Assembly (NCBI RefSeq): GCF_040496035.1
Contig: NZ_JBEPJZ010000001.1
Coordinates: 1,054,001 to 1,118,000, forward strand
Length of the DNA stretch: 64,000 nucleotides
Direction of reading: 5' to 3'
Source: Agromyces sp. SYSU T00194
Lineage (GTDB): Bacteria; Actinomycetota; Actinomycetes; Actinomycetales; Microbacteriaceae
The translations under genes were made by a program, and so were the position numbers. The notes under the pieces were generated by a model. The model was not told the origin of the DNA and ran no database searches. It was given only the letters and a program-made list of their open reading frames with translations. Each line of letters begins with the position of its first letter. Position 1 is the stretch's first letter. Below, one piece after another: positions 38,208 through 46,227 of the stretch.

Positions 38208-38220
38208 CGTCGCTCCCATG

Positions 38221-38275
38221 TCAGGCCGGTGCGCGACCGGCGTCGATCCGTTCGTGGTGGAGTCAGGCCGGTGCG
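38221..38275. repeat. In-frame direct repeat carrying a stop codon, dehydratase-fucU junction
   Basis: TCAGGCCGGTGCG occurs at 38221-38233 and 38263-38275, exactly 42 bp (14 codons) apart. The second copy contains the dehydratase stop; the first would encode the same Ala-Pro-Ala-stop in frame if the stop were read through. It looks like a small duplication of the gene's 3' end. Confidence 0.6.
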
Positions 38276-39558
38276 TGGCTGCCCGTCCAGGTGTACGCCG
38301 AGACGCTGTCCGCCAGCATCTCCATGCCCGTGCCGGGTGCCAGCGGCGGCCGGTACGCGCCGGCGCGGATGTCGGTGGGGGTGACGAAGTGCTCGTGCAG
38401 GTGGTCGACGAACTCGATCATGCGCCCCTCCCGTGAGCCGCTCACGGCGACGAAGTCGAACATCGAGAGGTGCTGGACCGCCTCGCAGAGCCCGACGCCG
38501 CCGGCGTGCGGGCAGACCGGCACGCCGAACTTCGCCGCGAGCAGCAGGTTCGCCACGTTCTCGTTGACGCCGGCGACGCGCACGGCGTCGATCTGCATCA
38601 CCGAGATCGACCCCGCCTGGAGCAGCTGCTTGAAGATCACGCGGTTCTGCGCGTGCTCCCCGGTCGCCACCCGCACGGGCGCGACGCCGCGGGCGATCTC
38701 GGCGTGCCCGAGGACGTCGTCGGGGCTCGTCGGCTCCTCGATCCACGCCGGCGAGAACTCCGCGAGGGCGTTCACCCACGCGATGGCCTCCGACACCTCC
38801 CAGCGCTGGTTGGCGTCGATCGCGATCGGGAAGTCCGGCCCGCACACCTCGCGCGCGATGCGCATGCGGCGGATGTCGTCGTCGAGGTCGGCGCCGACCT
38901 TGAGCTTGATCTGGGGGAATCCGTCGGCGATCGCCTCACGGCAGAGGCGCGCCAGCTTCTCGTCGGAGTAGCCGAGCCAGCCGGGGCTCGTGGTGTATGC
39001 CGGGTAGCCCGTGGCGAGCAGCTCGGCCTCCCGGGCCTCGCGGCCGTCGACCGCGGTGCGGACGATCTCGAGGGCTTCGTCGCGCGTGAGCGCATTGGTC
39101 AGGTAGCGGAAGTCGACCAGGTCGACGATCTCCTCGGGGGACATCCGTGACAGCAGCTGCCACAGCGGGAGCCCCGCGCGCTTCGCCTTGAGGTCCCAGA
39201 GCGCGTTGACCGCCGCCCCGATCGCCATGTGCATGACGCCCTTCTCGGGGCCGAGCCAGCGCAGCTGCGAGTCGCCCACCAGGTCGCGCCAGGTGCCGCC
39301 CATGTCGTCCAGCAGCGGCTCGAGCTCGCGTCCGACGAGGTGGCCGGCGAGCGCATCGAGGGCAGCGACCTGCACGTCGTTGCCGCGTCCGATGGTGAAG
39401 ACGAAGGCGTGGCCGGACTCGCCGCCCGGGGCATCCGTCACCAGACGCAGATAGGCCGCCGAGTAGTCCGGATCGGGATTCATGGCGTCGGACCCGTCGA
39501 GGCTCAACGACGTCGGGAAACGCACGTCGGTCGTCTCCAGTGCAACGATGCGGGTCAC
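38263..39558 (-). CDS. L-fuconate dehydratase (enolase superfamily)
   Basis: 431 residues from GTG 39558 ([16 protein letters not shown]), with GAGGAG upstream. Diagnostic blocks of Fuc[69 protein letters not shown]. Catalytic KxK in QIKLKVGAD; metal ligands Asp in AIDANQRW, Glu in [10 protein letters not shown] and Glu in [10 protein letters not shown]; general-acid His in CPHAGGVGL. It dehydrates L-fuconate to 2-keto-3-deoxy-L-fuconate. Fuconolactonase and the downstream dehydrogenase/hydrolase are not in the window. Two palindromes upstream suggest control by the divergent FCD regulator. Confidence 0.93.
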   Translation of the reverse strand: MTRIVALETTDVRFPTSLSLDGSDAMNPDPDYSAAYLRLVTDAPGGESGHAFVFTIGRGNDVQVAALDALAGHLVGRELEPLLDDMGGTWRDLVGDSQLRWLGPEKGVMHMAIGAAVNALWDLKAKRAGLPLWQLLSRMSPEEIVDLVDFRYLTNALTRDEALEIVRTAVDGREAREAELLATGYPAYTTSPGWLGYSDEKLARLCREAIADGFPQIKLKVGADLDDDIRRMRIAREVCGPDFPIAIDANQRWEVSEAIAWVNALAEFSPAWIEEPTSPDDVLGHAEIARGVAPVRVATGEHAQNRVIFKQLLQAGSISVMQIDAVRVAGVNENVANLLLAAKFGVPVCPHAGGVGLCEAVQHLSMFDFVAVSGSREGRMIEFVDHLHEHFVTPTDIRAGAYRPPLAPGTGMEMLADSVSAYTWTGSHAPA

Positions 39559-39606
39559 GGACACACTCCTCTTCGAGCCCGGCGGGCGGAACGAGGGGAA
39601 GTCTAA

Positions 39607-39617
39607 ACATCGGATGT
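39607..39617. promoter_or_regulatory. FCD-GntR operator copy 1
   Basis: Palindrome ACATCGGATGT, 49 bp upstream of the dehydratase start. It is identical to a second copy exactly 63 bp away. The ATC-N-GAT core is typical of FadR-subfamily GntR sites. Confidence 0.7.
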
Positions 39618-39669
39618 CTGTCCTGTCAATCACGCTGATGCGAGCCGGGAACCACGAGACTGCGGCACG

Positions 39670-39680
39670 ACATCGGATGT
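39670..39680. promoter_or_regulatory. FCD-GntR operator copy 2
   Basis: Second ACATCGGATGT copy (flanked as G...CA), 54 bp upstream of the regulator's own ATG. The 63-bp spacing, about six helical turns, puts both sites on one DNA face. That would allow cooperative or looped repression of both divergent genes. Confidence 0.7.
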
Positions 39681-39733
39681 CACGAGTGGCCGCACCCCGT
39701 GACCGCAGGCCCGGAACCACCTACCATGTGGGC

Positions 39734-40417
39734 ATGGCTGTCACGGACGACGCGATCGAGATGATCAAGGCGATGATCGTCAGCGGCGAGCTCGCGCCGG
39801 GCGATCGGCTCCCACCCGAGAAGGAGCTCTCCGAACGGCTCGGGCTCTCGCGCAACTCCCTGCGGGAGGCGGTCAAGGCCCTCGAGGTCATCCGCGTGCT
39901 CGACGTGCGCCGCGGCGACGGCACCTACGTCACGAGCCTCGAGCCGCGCCTCCTGCTCGAGGCGATCTCGTTCGTGCTCGACGTCCACGACGACCGCTCG
40001 CTCCTCGAGGTGTTCGAGGTCCGGCGCATGCTGGAGTCGCAGGCCACGGGCATCGCCGCGCAACGGCGCACCCCCGACGACGTCGAGGCCCTCTCGCGCG
40101 AGGTCGACGAGACCGCGCGGAGCGCCGACGTCGAGACCCTGGTCGAGCACGACATCCGCTTCCACCGCGCGATCGTCGACCTCGCCGGCAACCGCACGCT
40201 GGCGGGACTCATCGACTCGCTCACGAGCCACACGGTCCGCGCCCGCGTGTGGCGGGGTCTCACCGAGGCCGGCGCCGTGGAGCGGACCCTCGCCGAGCAC
40301 CGCGCGATCGTCCAGGCGATCGCGGACGGCGACGTGGTGCTCGCCACCGCGCTCGCGACTGCGCACGTCTCGGGCGTGGAGCGATGGCTCCGCCAGGCGG
40401 CCCTCGTCGCGGGCTAG
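39734..40417 (+). CDS. GntR-family transcriptional regulator, FCD (FadR) subfamily
   Basis: 227 residues from ATG 39734. N-terminal winged helix: GELAPGDRLPPEKELSERLG, LSRNSLREAVKALEVIRVLD, RRGDGTYV. The C-terminal FCD helical domain has metal/ligand-site residues in DIRFHRAIVDLAGN (Asp, His) and LAEHRAIVQAIADGD (His). Probably the repressor of the divergent L-fuconate dehydratase-fucU operon, responding to a sugar acid such as L-fuconate or a 2-keto-3-deoxy acid (inference). Its stop and that of the convergent aldolase share the palindrome CTAG (40414-40417). Confidence 0.9.
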   Translation: MAVTDDAIEMIKAMIVSGELAPGDRLPPEKELSERLGLSRNSLREAVKALEVIRVLDVRRGDGTYVTSLEPRLLLEAISFVLDVHDDRSLLEVFEVRRMLESQATGIAAQRRTPDDVEALSREVDETARSADVETLVEHDIRFHRAIVDLAGNRTLAGLIDSLTSHTVRARVWRGLTEAGAVERTLAEHRAIVQAIADGDVVLATALATAHVSGVERWLRQAALVAG

Positions 40418-41070
40418 GAGATGCGCTCGACCGCCGCGGCGAAGTCCGCGGCGGAACGCTCGCTGATGTCGTCGTGCAGCAGGCCGAGGATGACGTCCGG
40501 CGCAGCGGTGAAGAACGGCACGCCGGCCTCGCGGAGCGCGACGATGTCATCGGGCGATCGCAGGCTCGCGGCGAGCACGTCGGTCTGCGAGCCCTCGCAC
40601 ACCGCCTGCATCCGCCGGATCAGCTCCGTGCCGTCGATGCCCGCGTCCCGCAGCCGGCCGTGGTACGGCGCGATGTAGCGTGCGCCGTACGCCGCGCTCG
40701 CCAGCGCCTGGGCCACCGAGTAGACCGCGGTGACGAGCACCGTCGCACCGTTGCCGACGAGCGTGCGGGTGGCCGCGAACCCGTCGCGCGTCGCCGGCAC
40801 CTTCACCGCCACGCGGTCGCCGAGCGCGAGGATCTCGTCGGCGTGCGCGAGCATCTCGGCCGTGCTGTCGCCCCAGGTCTGGAAGAACACCTCGCCGGCG
40901 CCCTCCTCGACCCAGCGCGCGTAGAGCTCGGGCAGGTCGCCGATGCGACGGCCGCCGCGCTCGAGGATCGTGGGGTTGGTCGTGACGCCCGCGACGAGGC
41001 CGTCGCGCAGGAGCGGACCCACGCGGTCGACGTCGGCGCTGTCGACGTAGAGGACTGGTGCCGCGGGCAT
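40414..41070 (-). CDS. Transaldolase / fructose-6-phosphate-aldolase-like protein
   Basis: 218 residues, the length of the small transaldolase (Fsa/MipB) group. Motifs: LYVDSADVDRV, GVTTNPTILERGG, Schiff-base lysine in VAVKVPATRDG, VTAVYSVAQALAS, and IAPYHGRLRDAG with the Tyr/His typical of the active site. Small family members cleave or form fructose 6-phosphate from dihydroxyacetone and glyceraldehyde 3-phosphate, or act as transaldolases. Divergent from rbsK across a putative GntR operator, so it belongs to the sugar regulon. GGAAGGA precedes the ATG. Confidence 0.88.
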   Translation of the reverse strand: MPAAPVLYVDSADVDRVGPLLRDGLVAGVTTNPTILERGGRRIGDLPELYARWVEEGAGEVFFQTWGDSTAEMLAHADEILALGDRVAVKVPATRDGFAATRTLVGNGATVLVTAVYSVAQALASAAYGARYIAPYHGRLRDAGIDGTELIRRMQAVCEGSQTDVLAASLRSPDDIVALREAGVPFFTAAPDVILGLLHDDISERSAADFAAAVERIS

Positions 41071-41092
41071 CGGGTTCCTTCCGGGGACAACC

Positions 41093-41129
41093 TGTTGTTA
41101 CAGGTGAGGACTGGTCTAATGTAATGACA
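41093..41129. promoter_or_regulatory. Operator between the aldolase and rbsK operons
   Basis: TGTTGTTACA (41093-41102) and TGTAATGACA (41120-41129) flank 17 bp including ACTGGTCTAA. The second arm is identical to the 27269 arm, while the first is a variant of TGTCATTACA; their order is reversed relative to that site. It lies between divergent starts (41070 and 41166), suited to joint control of both operons including the gene for the presumed regulator. Confidence 0.65.
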
Positions 41130-41165
41130 GGCGACATCGAAGTCAATGGACCCCCGGGAGGACGG

Positions 41166-42137
41166 ATGCCGAGGTCGGAACCCACCGCGTCGACGGGGGT
41201 GGTCGTGGTCGGAAGCGTCACCGCGGACCTCACGACGTTCTCGCAACGACTGCCCGTGCCGGGGGAGACCATCCTCGGCGACGACTTCACGCTGGTGCTC
41301 GGCGGGAAGGGGGCGAACCAGATCGTCGCCGCCGGACGCGCGGGCGCCGATGCGTGCTTCGTCGGCTGCGTCGGCTCCGACCTGTTCCGCGACATGATCG
41401 TCGACGGCCTCCGCGACTCGGGCGTGGACATCTCCCACCTGCGCACCGTCCCGGGCCCGACCGGCATCGCGCACATCCGCGTCGATGCATCCGCGCAGAA
41501 CGACATCGTCATGGTCCCGCTCGCGAACGCGGCCCTCAGCGTGGAGCAGGTCGACGCGGCGCTCGAGGCGCTCGGCACGCGCGCGGGCGTGCTGCTCACC
41601 CAGCTGGAGATCCCCGCGGACCTCGCCGCGCACGCCATCCGCACCGGTCACGCCCGCGGCCTCACGGTCGTCCTCGACCCGGCGCCGGCGGCGGCGCTGC
41701 CCGAGGAGCTGTGGTCGTCGGTCGACATCGTCACGCCCAACGAGAGCGAGGCGAGCGTCATCACGGGCATCGACGTCGTCGATCCCGCGTCGGCCGTCCG
41801 CGCCGCGCACTGGTTCCTCGAGCGCGGGGTCACGGCCGCGGTCGTCACCCTCGCGGGGGCCGGCGCCATGCTCGTCACGGCCGAGGGCGAGCGGCTCATC
41901 CCGCCGTTCCCCGTCGAGGCCGTCGACACGACCGCCGCCGGCGACGCCTTCTCGGGCTACCTCGGGGCCGCCCTCGCGGAGGGCCGCTCCCTGGAGGACG
42001 CGGTCGTGCGCGCAGCCGCCGCGGGGGCGCTCACCGTCACCGCACGCGGCGCATCGCCCAGCCTGCCGACCCGTGACCGGGTCGAGGAGTTCCTGCGCGA
42101 ACACGCCCACGCAGCCACGAAGGAGCACTCCGCATGA
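41166..42137 (+). CDS. rbsK: Ribokinase (PfkB family)
   Basis: 323 residues from ATG 41166, chosen for GGGAGG just upstream; ATG 41124 lies inside the operator. PfkB features: VVVGSVTADLTTFSQRLP, the substrate loop LGGKGANQIVAAGRAGAD, VTPNESEASVITG and the catalytic-base motif DTTAAGDAFSGYLG. It phosphorylates ribose or a related sugar. The following gene is rbsD with an ATGA overlap, reinforcing a pentose role, though the island's enzymes suggest a different or additional substrate. Confidence 0.9.
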   Translation: MPRSEPTASTGVVVVGSVTADLTTFSQRLPVPGETILGDDFTLVLGGKGANQIVAAGRAGADACFVGCVGSDLFRDMIVDGLRDSGVDISHLRTVPGPTGIAHIRVDASAQNDIVMVPLANAALSVEQVDAALEALGTRAGVLLTQLEIPADLAAHAIRTGHARGLTVVLDPAPAAALPEELWSSVDIVTPNESEASVITGIDVVDPASAVRAAHWFLERGVTAAVVTLAGAGAMLVTAEGERLIPPFPVEAVDTTAAGDAFSGYLGAALAEGRSLEDAVVRAAAAGALTVTARGASPSLPTRDRVEEFLREHAHAATKEHSA

Positions 42138-42532
42138 GGAGGACCGACACCACGATCAATCCCGCGCTCTCGCGCGTGATCAGCGAGACGGGGCACACCG
42201 ACCTGCTCGTGGTGACCGACGCCGGACTCCCGATCCCCCCAGGCAGCGAGCGCATCGACCTCGCCTACCGTCCCGGCGCGCCCGCATTCCTCGACGTGCT
42301 CGACACCGTGCTTGCGGAACTCGTCGTCGAGGGCGCGACGGTGTCCGCCGAGGTCGCGGATCGCAGCCCGGAGGTGCTCGAGGCGATCCGCGAGCGGCTC
42401 CCCGGCATCGAGGTCGAACTGGTTCCGCACGTGGAGTTCAAGCGGCGCACGCACGACGCACGCGCCTTCGTGCGGTCGGGCGAGTTCACCCCGTACGCCA
42501 ACGTGATCCTCCACGCGGGGGTGGCGTACTGA
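42134..42532 (+). CDS. rbsD: D-ribose pyranase (RbsD family)
   Basis: 132 residues. The N-terminal helix holds the catalytic His21 in SETGHTDLLVVTDAGLPIP, and the C-terminus RSGEFTPYANVILHAGV is the family signature. It converts beta-pyranose to beta-furanose forms for the kinase encoded by the overlapping rbsK. It is one base from the start of the GntR gene, so rbsK-rbsD-gntR form one operon. It is the second RbsD/FucU-type mutarotase in the island. Confidence 0.92.
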   Translation: MRRTDTTINPALSRVISETGHTDLLVVTDAGLPIPPGSERIDLAYRPGAPAFLDVLDTVLAELVVEGATVSAEVADRSPEVLEAIRERLPGIEVELVPHVEFKRRTHDARAFVRSGEFTPYANVILHAGVAY

Positions 42533-42533
42533 G

Positions 42534-43346
42534 ATGAACCGGCCCACCACCGACGCGGACGCACCGGTCGCCCCCTCGGCGATCGACCGCAAGTCCGCCG
42601 CGCCGATGTACGACCAGCTCCGCCGACTCATCATCGACGGGATCGCGGAGCGCAGCCTGCGTCCGGGCGACCTGCTGCCCGGCGAGCTGCGCCTCTGCGA
42701 GCAGTACGGCATCTCCCGCACGGTCGTGCGGCAGGCGCTCGCCCAGCTCGAGCACGAGGGCGTGATCGAACGGGTGAAGGGCAAGGGCACCTTCGTCGCG
42801 CGGCCGAAGACGAGCGAGACGCTCGTGCACACGCTCATCGGCCTCTACGAGGACGTGGAGCGTCGCGGCGGCCACGTCCACAGCGACGTGCTGCGGCACG
42901 AGCGCGAGGCGGCCTCGGCCGAGGTGGCGGAGGCCCTCGAGGTGGAGCCGGGAGACGAGGTCGTCGCCCTCGAGCGGCTCCGCTACGTCGACGGCGAGCC
43001 GTGGTCGCTCTCGACCACCTGGATGCCCGGTCGGGTCGGCGAGGTCACCCTCGGACGCGACCTCACCGATGCATCCCTCTACCGCGTGCTCGCCGAGCAC
43101 GGCATCGAGGCCGTCGAGGGCGTCCGCTCGGCCGAGGCCACGGTCGCCAGCCCCGAGCAGGTGCGCCTGCTCGCCCTCGCGCCCGGCTCCGCCGTGCTGC
43201 TGCTGCGGAGCGTGAGCCGGGACGCCGACGGCGTGCCCATCGAGTACTTCATCGCCCACCACCGCGGCGACCGCAGCCGCTTCGAGTTCCAGCTCCGAGC
43301 CGACCGGTCGAGCGCCGCGCTGGTCCCGGTCTCGGCGGCGGGCTGA
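42534..43346 (+). CDS. GntR-family regulator, HutC/UTRA subfamily
   Basis: 270 residues. Winged helix about 20-90: APMYDQLRRLIIDGIAERSL, DLLPGELRLCEQYGISRTVV, RVKGKGTFVARPK. The UTRA ligand domain (about 110-260) includes EVEPGDEVVALERLRYVDGE, VLLLRSVSRDADGVPIEYF and HHRGDRSRFEFQL. UTRA domains bind phosphorylated sugars or similar effectors. Being in the rbsK operon whose upstream region holds TGTAATGACA-type arms, it is the best candidate for the regulator reading those sites across the island, including its own promoter. Confidence 0.9.
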   Translation: MNRPTTDADAPVAPSAIDRKSAAPMYDQLRRLIIDGIAERSLRPGDLLPGELRLCEQYGISRTVVRQALAQLEHEGVIERVKGKGTFVARPKTSETLVHTLIGLYEDVERRGGHVHSDVLRHEREAASAEVAEALEVEPGDEVVALERLRYVDGEPWSLSTTWMPGRVGEVTLGRDLTDASLYRVLAEHGIEAVEGVRSAEATVASPEQVRLLALAPGSAVLLLRSVSRDADGVPIEYFIAHHRGDRSRFEFQLRADRSSAALVPVSAAG

Positions 43347-43390
43347 GGCTCGCGGCCGGGCCGACGGACACGACCGGACAGCGGGGGAGC

Positions 43391-44374
43391 ATGGCCACCA
43401 TCTACGACGTCGCGCGACGTGCAGGGGTCTCGCCGGCGACGGTGTCGCGCGTCTTCAACGGCGTGCCGGTCTCCGAGGCGAAGACCGCGGCGGTGCGCCG
43501 TGCCGCCCAGGAGCTGCGCTTCGTGCCGAACCGCACGGCGCGCACGCTGCGCACGCAGAGCGCCCAGGCGATCGCGCTGGTCATCCCCGACATCGAGAAC
43601 CCGTACTTCACCGAGATGGCGCGCGGCATCGAGGACGCGGCATCCGACGCCGGCTACTCGGTCGTGCTCTGCAACTCCGACGGAGACCCCGTGAAGGAGG
43701 CGGCGTACCTCGACATCGCGGCGTCCGCGCACATGGCCGGCCTGATCATCGCGGCTGCGGGGCCGGGCACGGACGTGTCGTCGTTCATCGCAGCGGGCCG
43801 CCCCGTGATCGCCGTCGACCGCCGCGGAGGGCTGGACGTCGACTCGGTCGTCATGGCCAATCGTGATGCCGGCGCGCAGGCGACCGCGCACCTGTGGGAG
43901 GCCGGCTACCGGCGCATCGCGTGCATCACCGGGCCGGAGGACATCGAGACGGCGCGCGAGCGCGCGCTCGGCTGGGCGGACGCGCTGGAGCAGCGCGGGG
44001 CCGCCGCGGACCCCGCGCTGCTGCGGTACTCGACCTTCGGCGTCGACGGCGGGCGCGACGCGCTCGACGGGATCCGGGCCGCCGGCGAGCCGGAGCCCGA
44101 CGCGTACATCGCGGGCAACAACCTCCTGGGCGTGGGCGTCCTGCAGCGGCTCGCCGAGCGCGACCTGACGCCGCCCCGGGTGGGCGTCGCGGTCATCGGC
44201 TCGCTGCCGTATGCGACCCTCCCGCGCGAGACCGCGACCGTGGTGCGCCTGCCCGCGCGCGAGATGGGCACCACCGCGGCGCGGATGCTGCTCGAGCGGC
44301 TCGCCGGCGATGTCGAGGCGGCCAGAACCATCACGCTGCGGGGCGAGCTCCTGCCCGGCGCCCGCGCCACCTGA
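43391..44374 (+). CDS. LacI-family transcriptional regulator
   Basis: 327 residues from ATG 43391 with GGGGGAG upstream; the longer frame back to 43001 is an artefact over the GntR gene. The HTH is TIYDVARRAGVSPATVSRVF with hinge FVPNRTARTLRTQ; the type-1 periplasmic-binding-like ligand domain follows (IALVIPDIENPYFTEMARGI, GLIIAAAGPGTD, IACITGPEDIETA). A perfect LacI palindrome lies 39 bp after its stop, upstream of the isomerase gene. It likely represses that gene and perhaps the fucU/epimerase region through the second copy at 37753. Confidence 0.92.
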   Translation: MATIYDVARRAGVSPATVSRVFNGVPVSEAKTAAVRRAAQELRFVPNRTARTLRTQSAQAIALVIPDIENPYFTEMARGIEDAASDAGYSVVLCNSDGDPVKEAAYLDIAASAHMAGLIIAAAGPGTDVSSFIAAGRPVIAVDRRGGLDVDSVVMANRDAGAQATAHLWEAGYRRIACITGPEDIETARERALGWADALEQRGAAADPALLRYSTFGVDGGRDALDGIRAAGEPEPDAYIAGNNLLGVGVLQRLAERDLTPPRVGVAVIGSLPYATLPRETATVVRLPAREMGTTAARMLLERLAGDVEAARTITLRGELLPGARAT

Positions 44375-44412
44375 CCGCCGGACCTGCGGCCGAGCGACCT
44401 CGCGGGCTGGCC

Positions 44413-44428
44413 TTGAAATCGATTTCAA
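44413..44428. promoter_or_regulatory. LacI-type operator upstream of the isomerase gene
   Basis: TTGAAATCGATTTCAA is a perfect 16-bp palindrome with the central CG typical of LacI-family operators, 121 bp upstream of the isomerase ATG and directly after the lacI-type gene. Confidence 0.85.
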
Positions 44429-44548
44429 CATAAGCTGTGCGACGACCGACGAGGAGGTACGGATGCTCCGGGCCGGACCTTCGGTGCCGTCGGCCGTCGC
44501 ACGCGCGCACGCCCGTCGCCGACGAACCACTGAAAGGACACCCGCACT

Positions 44549-46186
44549 ATGAGCACCTACGCCGTACCCGCCCCCGTCACCCGCCCGGCAGCGCCGCCGA
44601 AGACGGCCTACCTGATCGCCTCGGGTGATCTCCGGGAGTCGGCGAACGCTGCCGGCTGGCCCACGCAGGCCGCGATGGAGGCGGATGTCACCGCCGCGCT
44701 CGAGCAGCTCGGCTGGAGCGTCGTGCGCGCCAACGGGGTCGACCCGGAGACCGGCCACGGCTTCATCTCGAGCCAGCGCATGGGCCTCGAGGTGTTCAAG
44801 GGCATTCCCGCGGATGCTCCGCTGATCGTCGCGGAGGCCGTCTGGCAGTACTCGCACCACGTGCTCGCGGGCCTGCGCACGCACCGCGGCCCGATCCTCA
44901 CCGTCGCGAACTTCGCCGGCGACTGGCCCGGCCTCGTCGGCCTGCTCGGCCTGAACGCCGGGCTCACCAAGATGGGCAAGCCGTACGCGACGATCTGGTC
45001 GGTCGACTTCACCGACGACTGGTTCCTCGCGGGCCTCGCCGAGTGGACGGAGACCGGCGCCATCACCCACGACGCCTCGCACGTGCGGCCGCTGCCCGCA
45101 CTGCCCGACACCCCCGAGGTCGCCCTCGGCCGCGCCCTCGGCGACGAGCTGCTCGCCGACAAGGCCATCATCGGCGTCTTCGACGAGGGCTGCATGGGCA
45201 TGTACAACGCGATCTTCGACGACGAGCTGCTGAACCGCACCGGCATCTACAAGGAGCGGCTGTCGCAGTCGGCGCTCTACGCCGAGATGCTCGAGGTGAC
45301 GGATGCGGCCGCCGACGCCGCCCGCGACTGGTTGACCGACCGCGGCATGACCTTCCGCTTCGGCACCGACGAGGCGACCGAGCTGACCGAGGCCCAGGTG
45401 CGCTGGCAGATGAAGATGTACATCGCCGCACTGCGCATCGCCGACGACTTCGGACTGGATGCCGTGGGCATCCAGTACCAGCAGGGGCTGAAGGACCTCG
45501 TCCCGGCGTCCGACCTCGCCGAGGGCGTGCTGAACTCGACCGAGCGCCCGCCGGTGTTCTCCCGCGACGGGTCCCGCGAGCTGTTCCCGGGTCGCGCCTT
45601 CCCGCACTTCAACGAGGCCGACGAGGGCGTCGCGGTCGACGCGCTCATCACCGACCGGGTGTGGCGCGCGATGGGCCTCGTGCCCGACAACACCCTGCAC
45701 GACGTGCGCTGGGGCGAGGAGTACGACGGCGAGTTCGTCTGGGTCTACGAGATCTCGGGCTCGGTGCCGGCATCGCACCTCGGCGGCTGGGACAAGGCCG
45801 AGGGGTGGCGTCAGGGTCCGGTGTTCTTCCCGGCCGGCGGCGCGACCATCAACGGCGTCTCCAAGCCCGGCGAGGTCGTGATCTCCCGCGTGTTCATCGC
45901 CGAGGGCATCCTGCAGGCCGACGTCTTCCGCGGCACCGTCGTCTCGCTGCCCGACGAGGAGACCCAGCGCCGCAAGGACGCCACCAACCCGGAGTGGCCG
46001 ATCGCGCACGTGGTGCTGCACGACGTGACCCGCGACCAGTTCATGGCCCGGCACAAGGCGAACCACGCCCAGCTCGTCTACGCGCCCGACGCCGAGACCG
46101 CCGACACGGCGCTCATCGCGAAGGCCGCGCTGTTCGACCGCATCGGCATCCGCGTCAACCTCGTCGGCCGGGTCGCGGGACTCTAG
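44549..46186 (+). CDS. L-fucose/D-arabinose-isomerase-fold sugar isomerase
   Basis: 545 residues (E. coli FucI is 591), ATG with GAAAGGA upstream. Fucose-isomerase-like blocks: VGIQYQQGLKDLVPASDLAE (compare FucI GFQGQRHWTDQYPNGD), the metal-site region HFNEADEGVAVDALI, SRVFIAEGILQADVF, and C-terminal FMARHKANHAQLVYA with the conserved His. Such enzymes convert aldoses to ketoses using Mn2+. Overall similarity to FucI looks distant, so L-fucose, D-arabinose or another aldose are all possible. Regulated most likely by the adjacent LacI protein. Alone in its transcript, ending at a hairpin. Confidence 0.82.
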   Translation: MSTYAVPAPVTRPAAPPKTAYLIASGDLRESANAAGWPTQAAMEADVTAALEQLGWSVVRANGVDPETGHGFISSQRMGLEVFKGIPADAPLIVAEAVWQYSHHVLAGLRTHRGPILTVANFAGDWPGLVGLLGLNAGLTKMGKPYATIWSVDFTDDWFLAGLAEWTETGAITHDASHVRPLPALPDTPEVALGRALGDELLADKAIIGVFDEGCMGMYNAIFDDELLNRTGIYKERLSQSALYAEMLEVTDAAADAARDWLTDRGMTFRFGTDEATELTEAQVRWQMKMYIAALRIADDFGLDAVGIQYQQGLKDLVPASDLAEGVLNSTERPPVFSRDGSRELFPGRAFPHFNEADEGVAVDALITDRVWRAMGLVPDNTLHDVRWGEEYDGEFVWVYEISGSVPASHLGGWDKAEGWRQGPVFFPAGGATINGVSKPGEVVISRVFIAEGILQADVFRGTVVSLPDEETQRRKDATNPEWPIAHVVLHDVTRDQFMARHKANHAQLVYAPDAETADTALIAKAALFDRIGIRVNLVGRVAGL

Positions 46187-46194
46187 GCGGCAGG

Positions 46195-46227
46195 GGTCCG
46201 GGCGACGGATGCAGCGTCGCCCGGGCC
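46195..46227. terminator. Bidirectional terminator after the isomerase gene
   Basis: Stem CCGGGCGAC (46198-46206) with 46216-46224, extendable by further G-C and wobble pairs, and a 9-base loop. It lies between convergent stops at 46186 and 46228. Confidence 0.75.
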
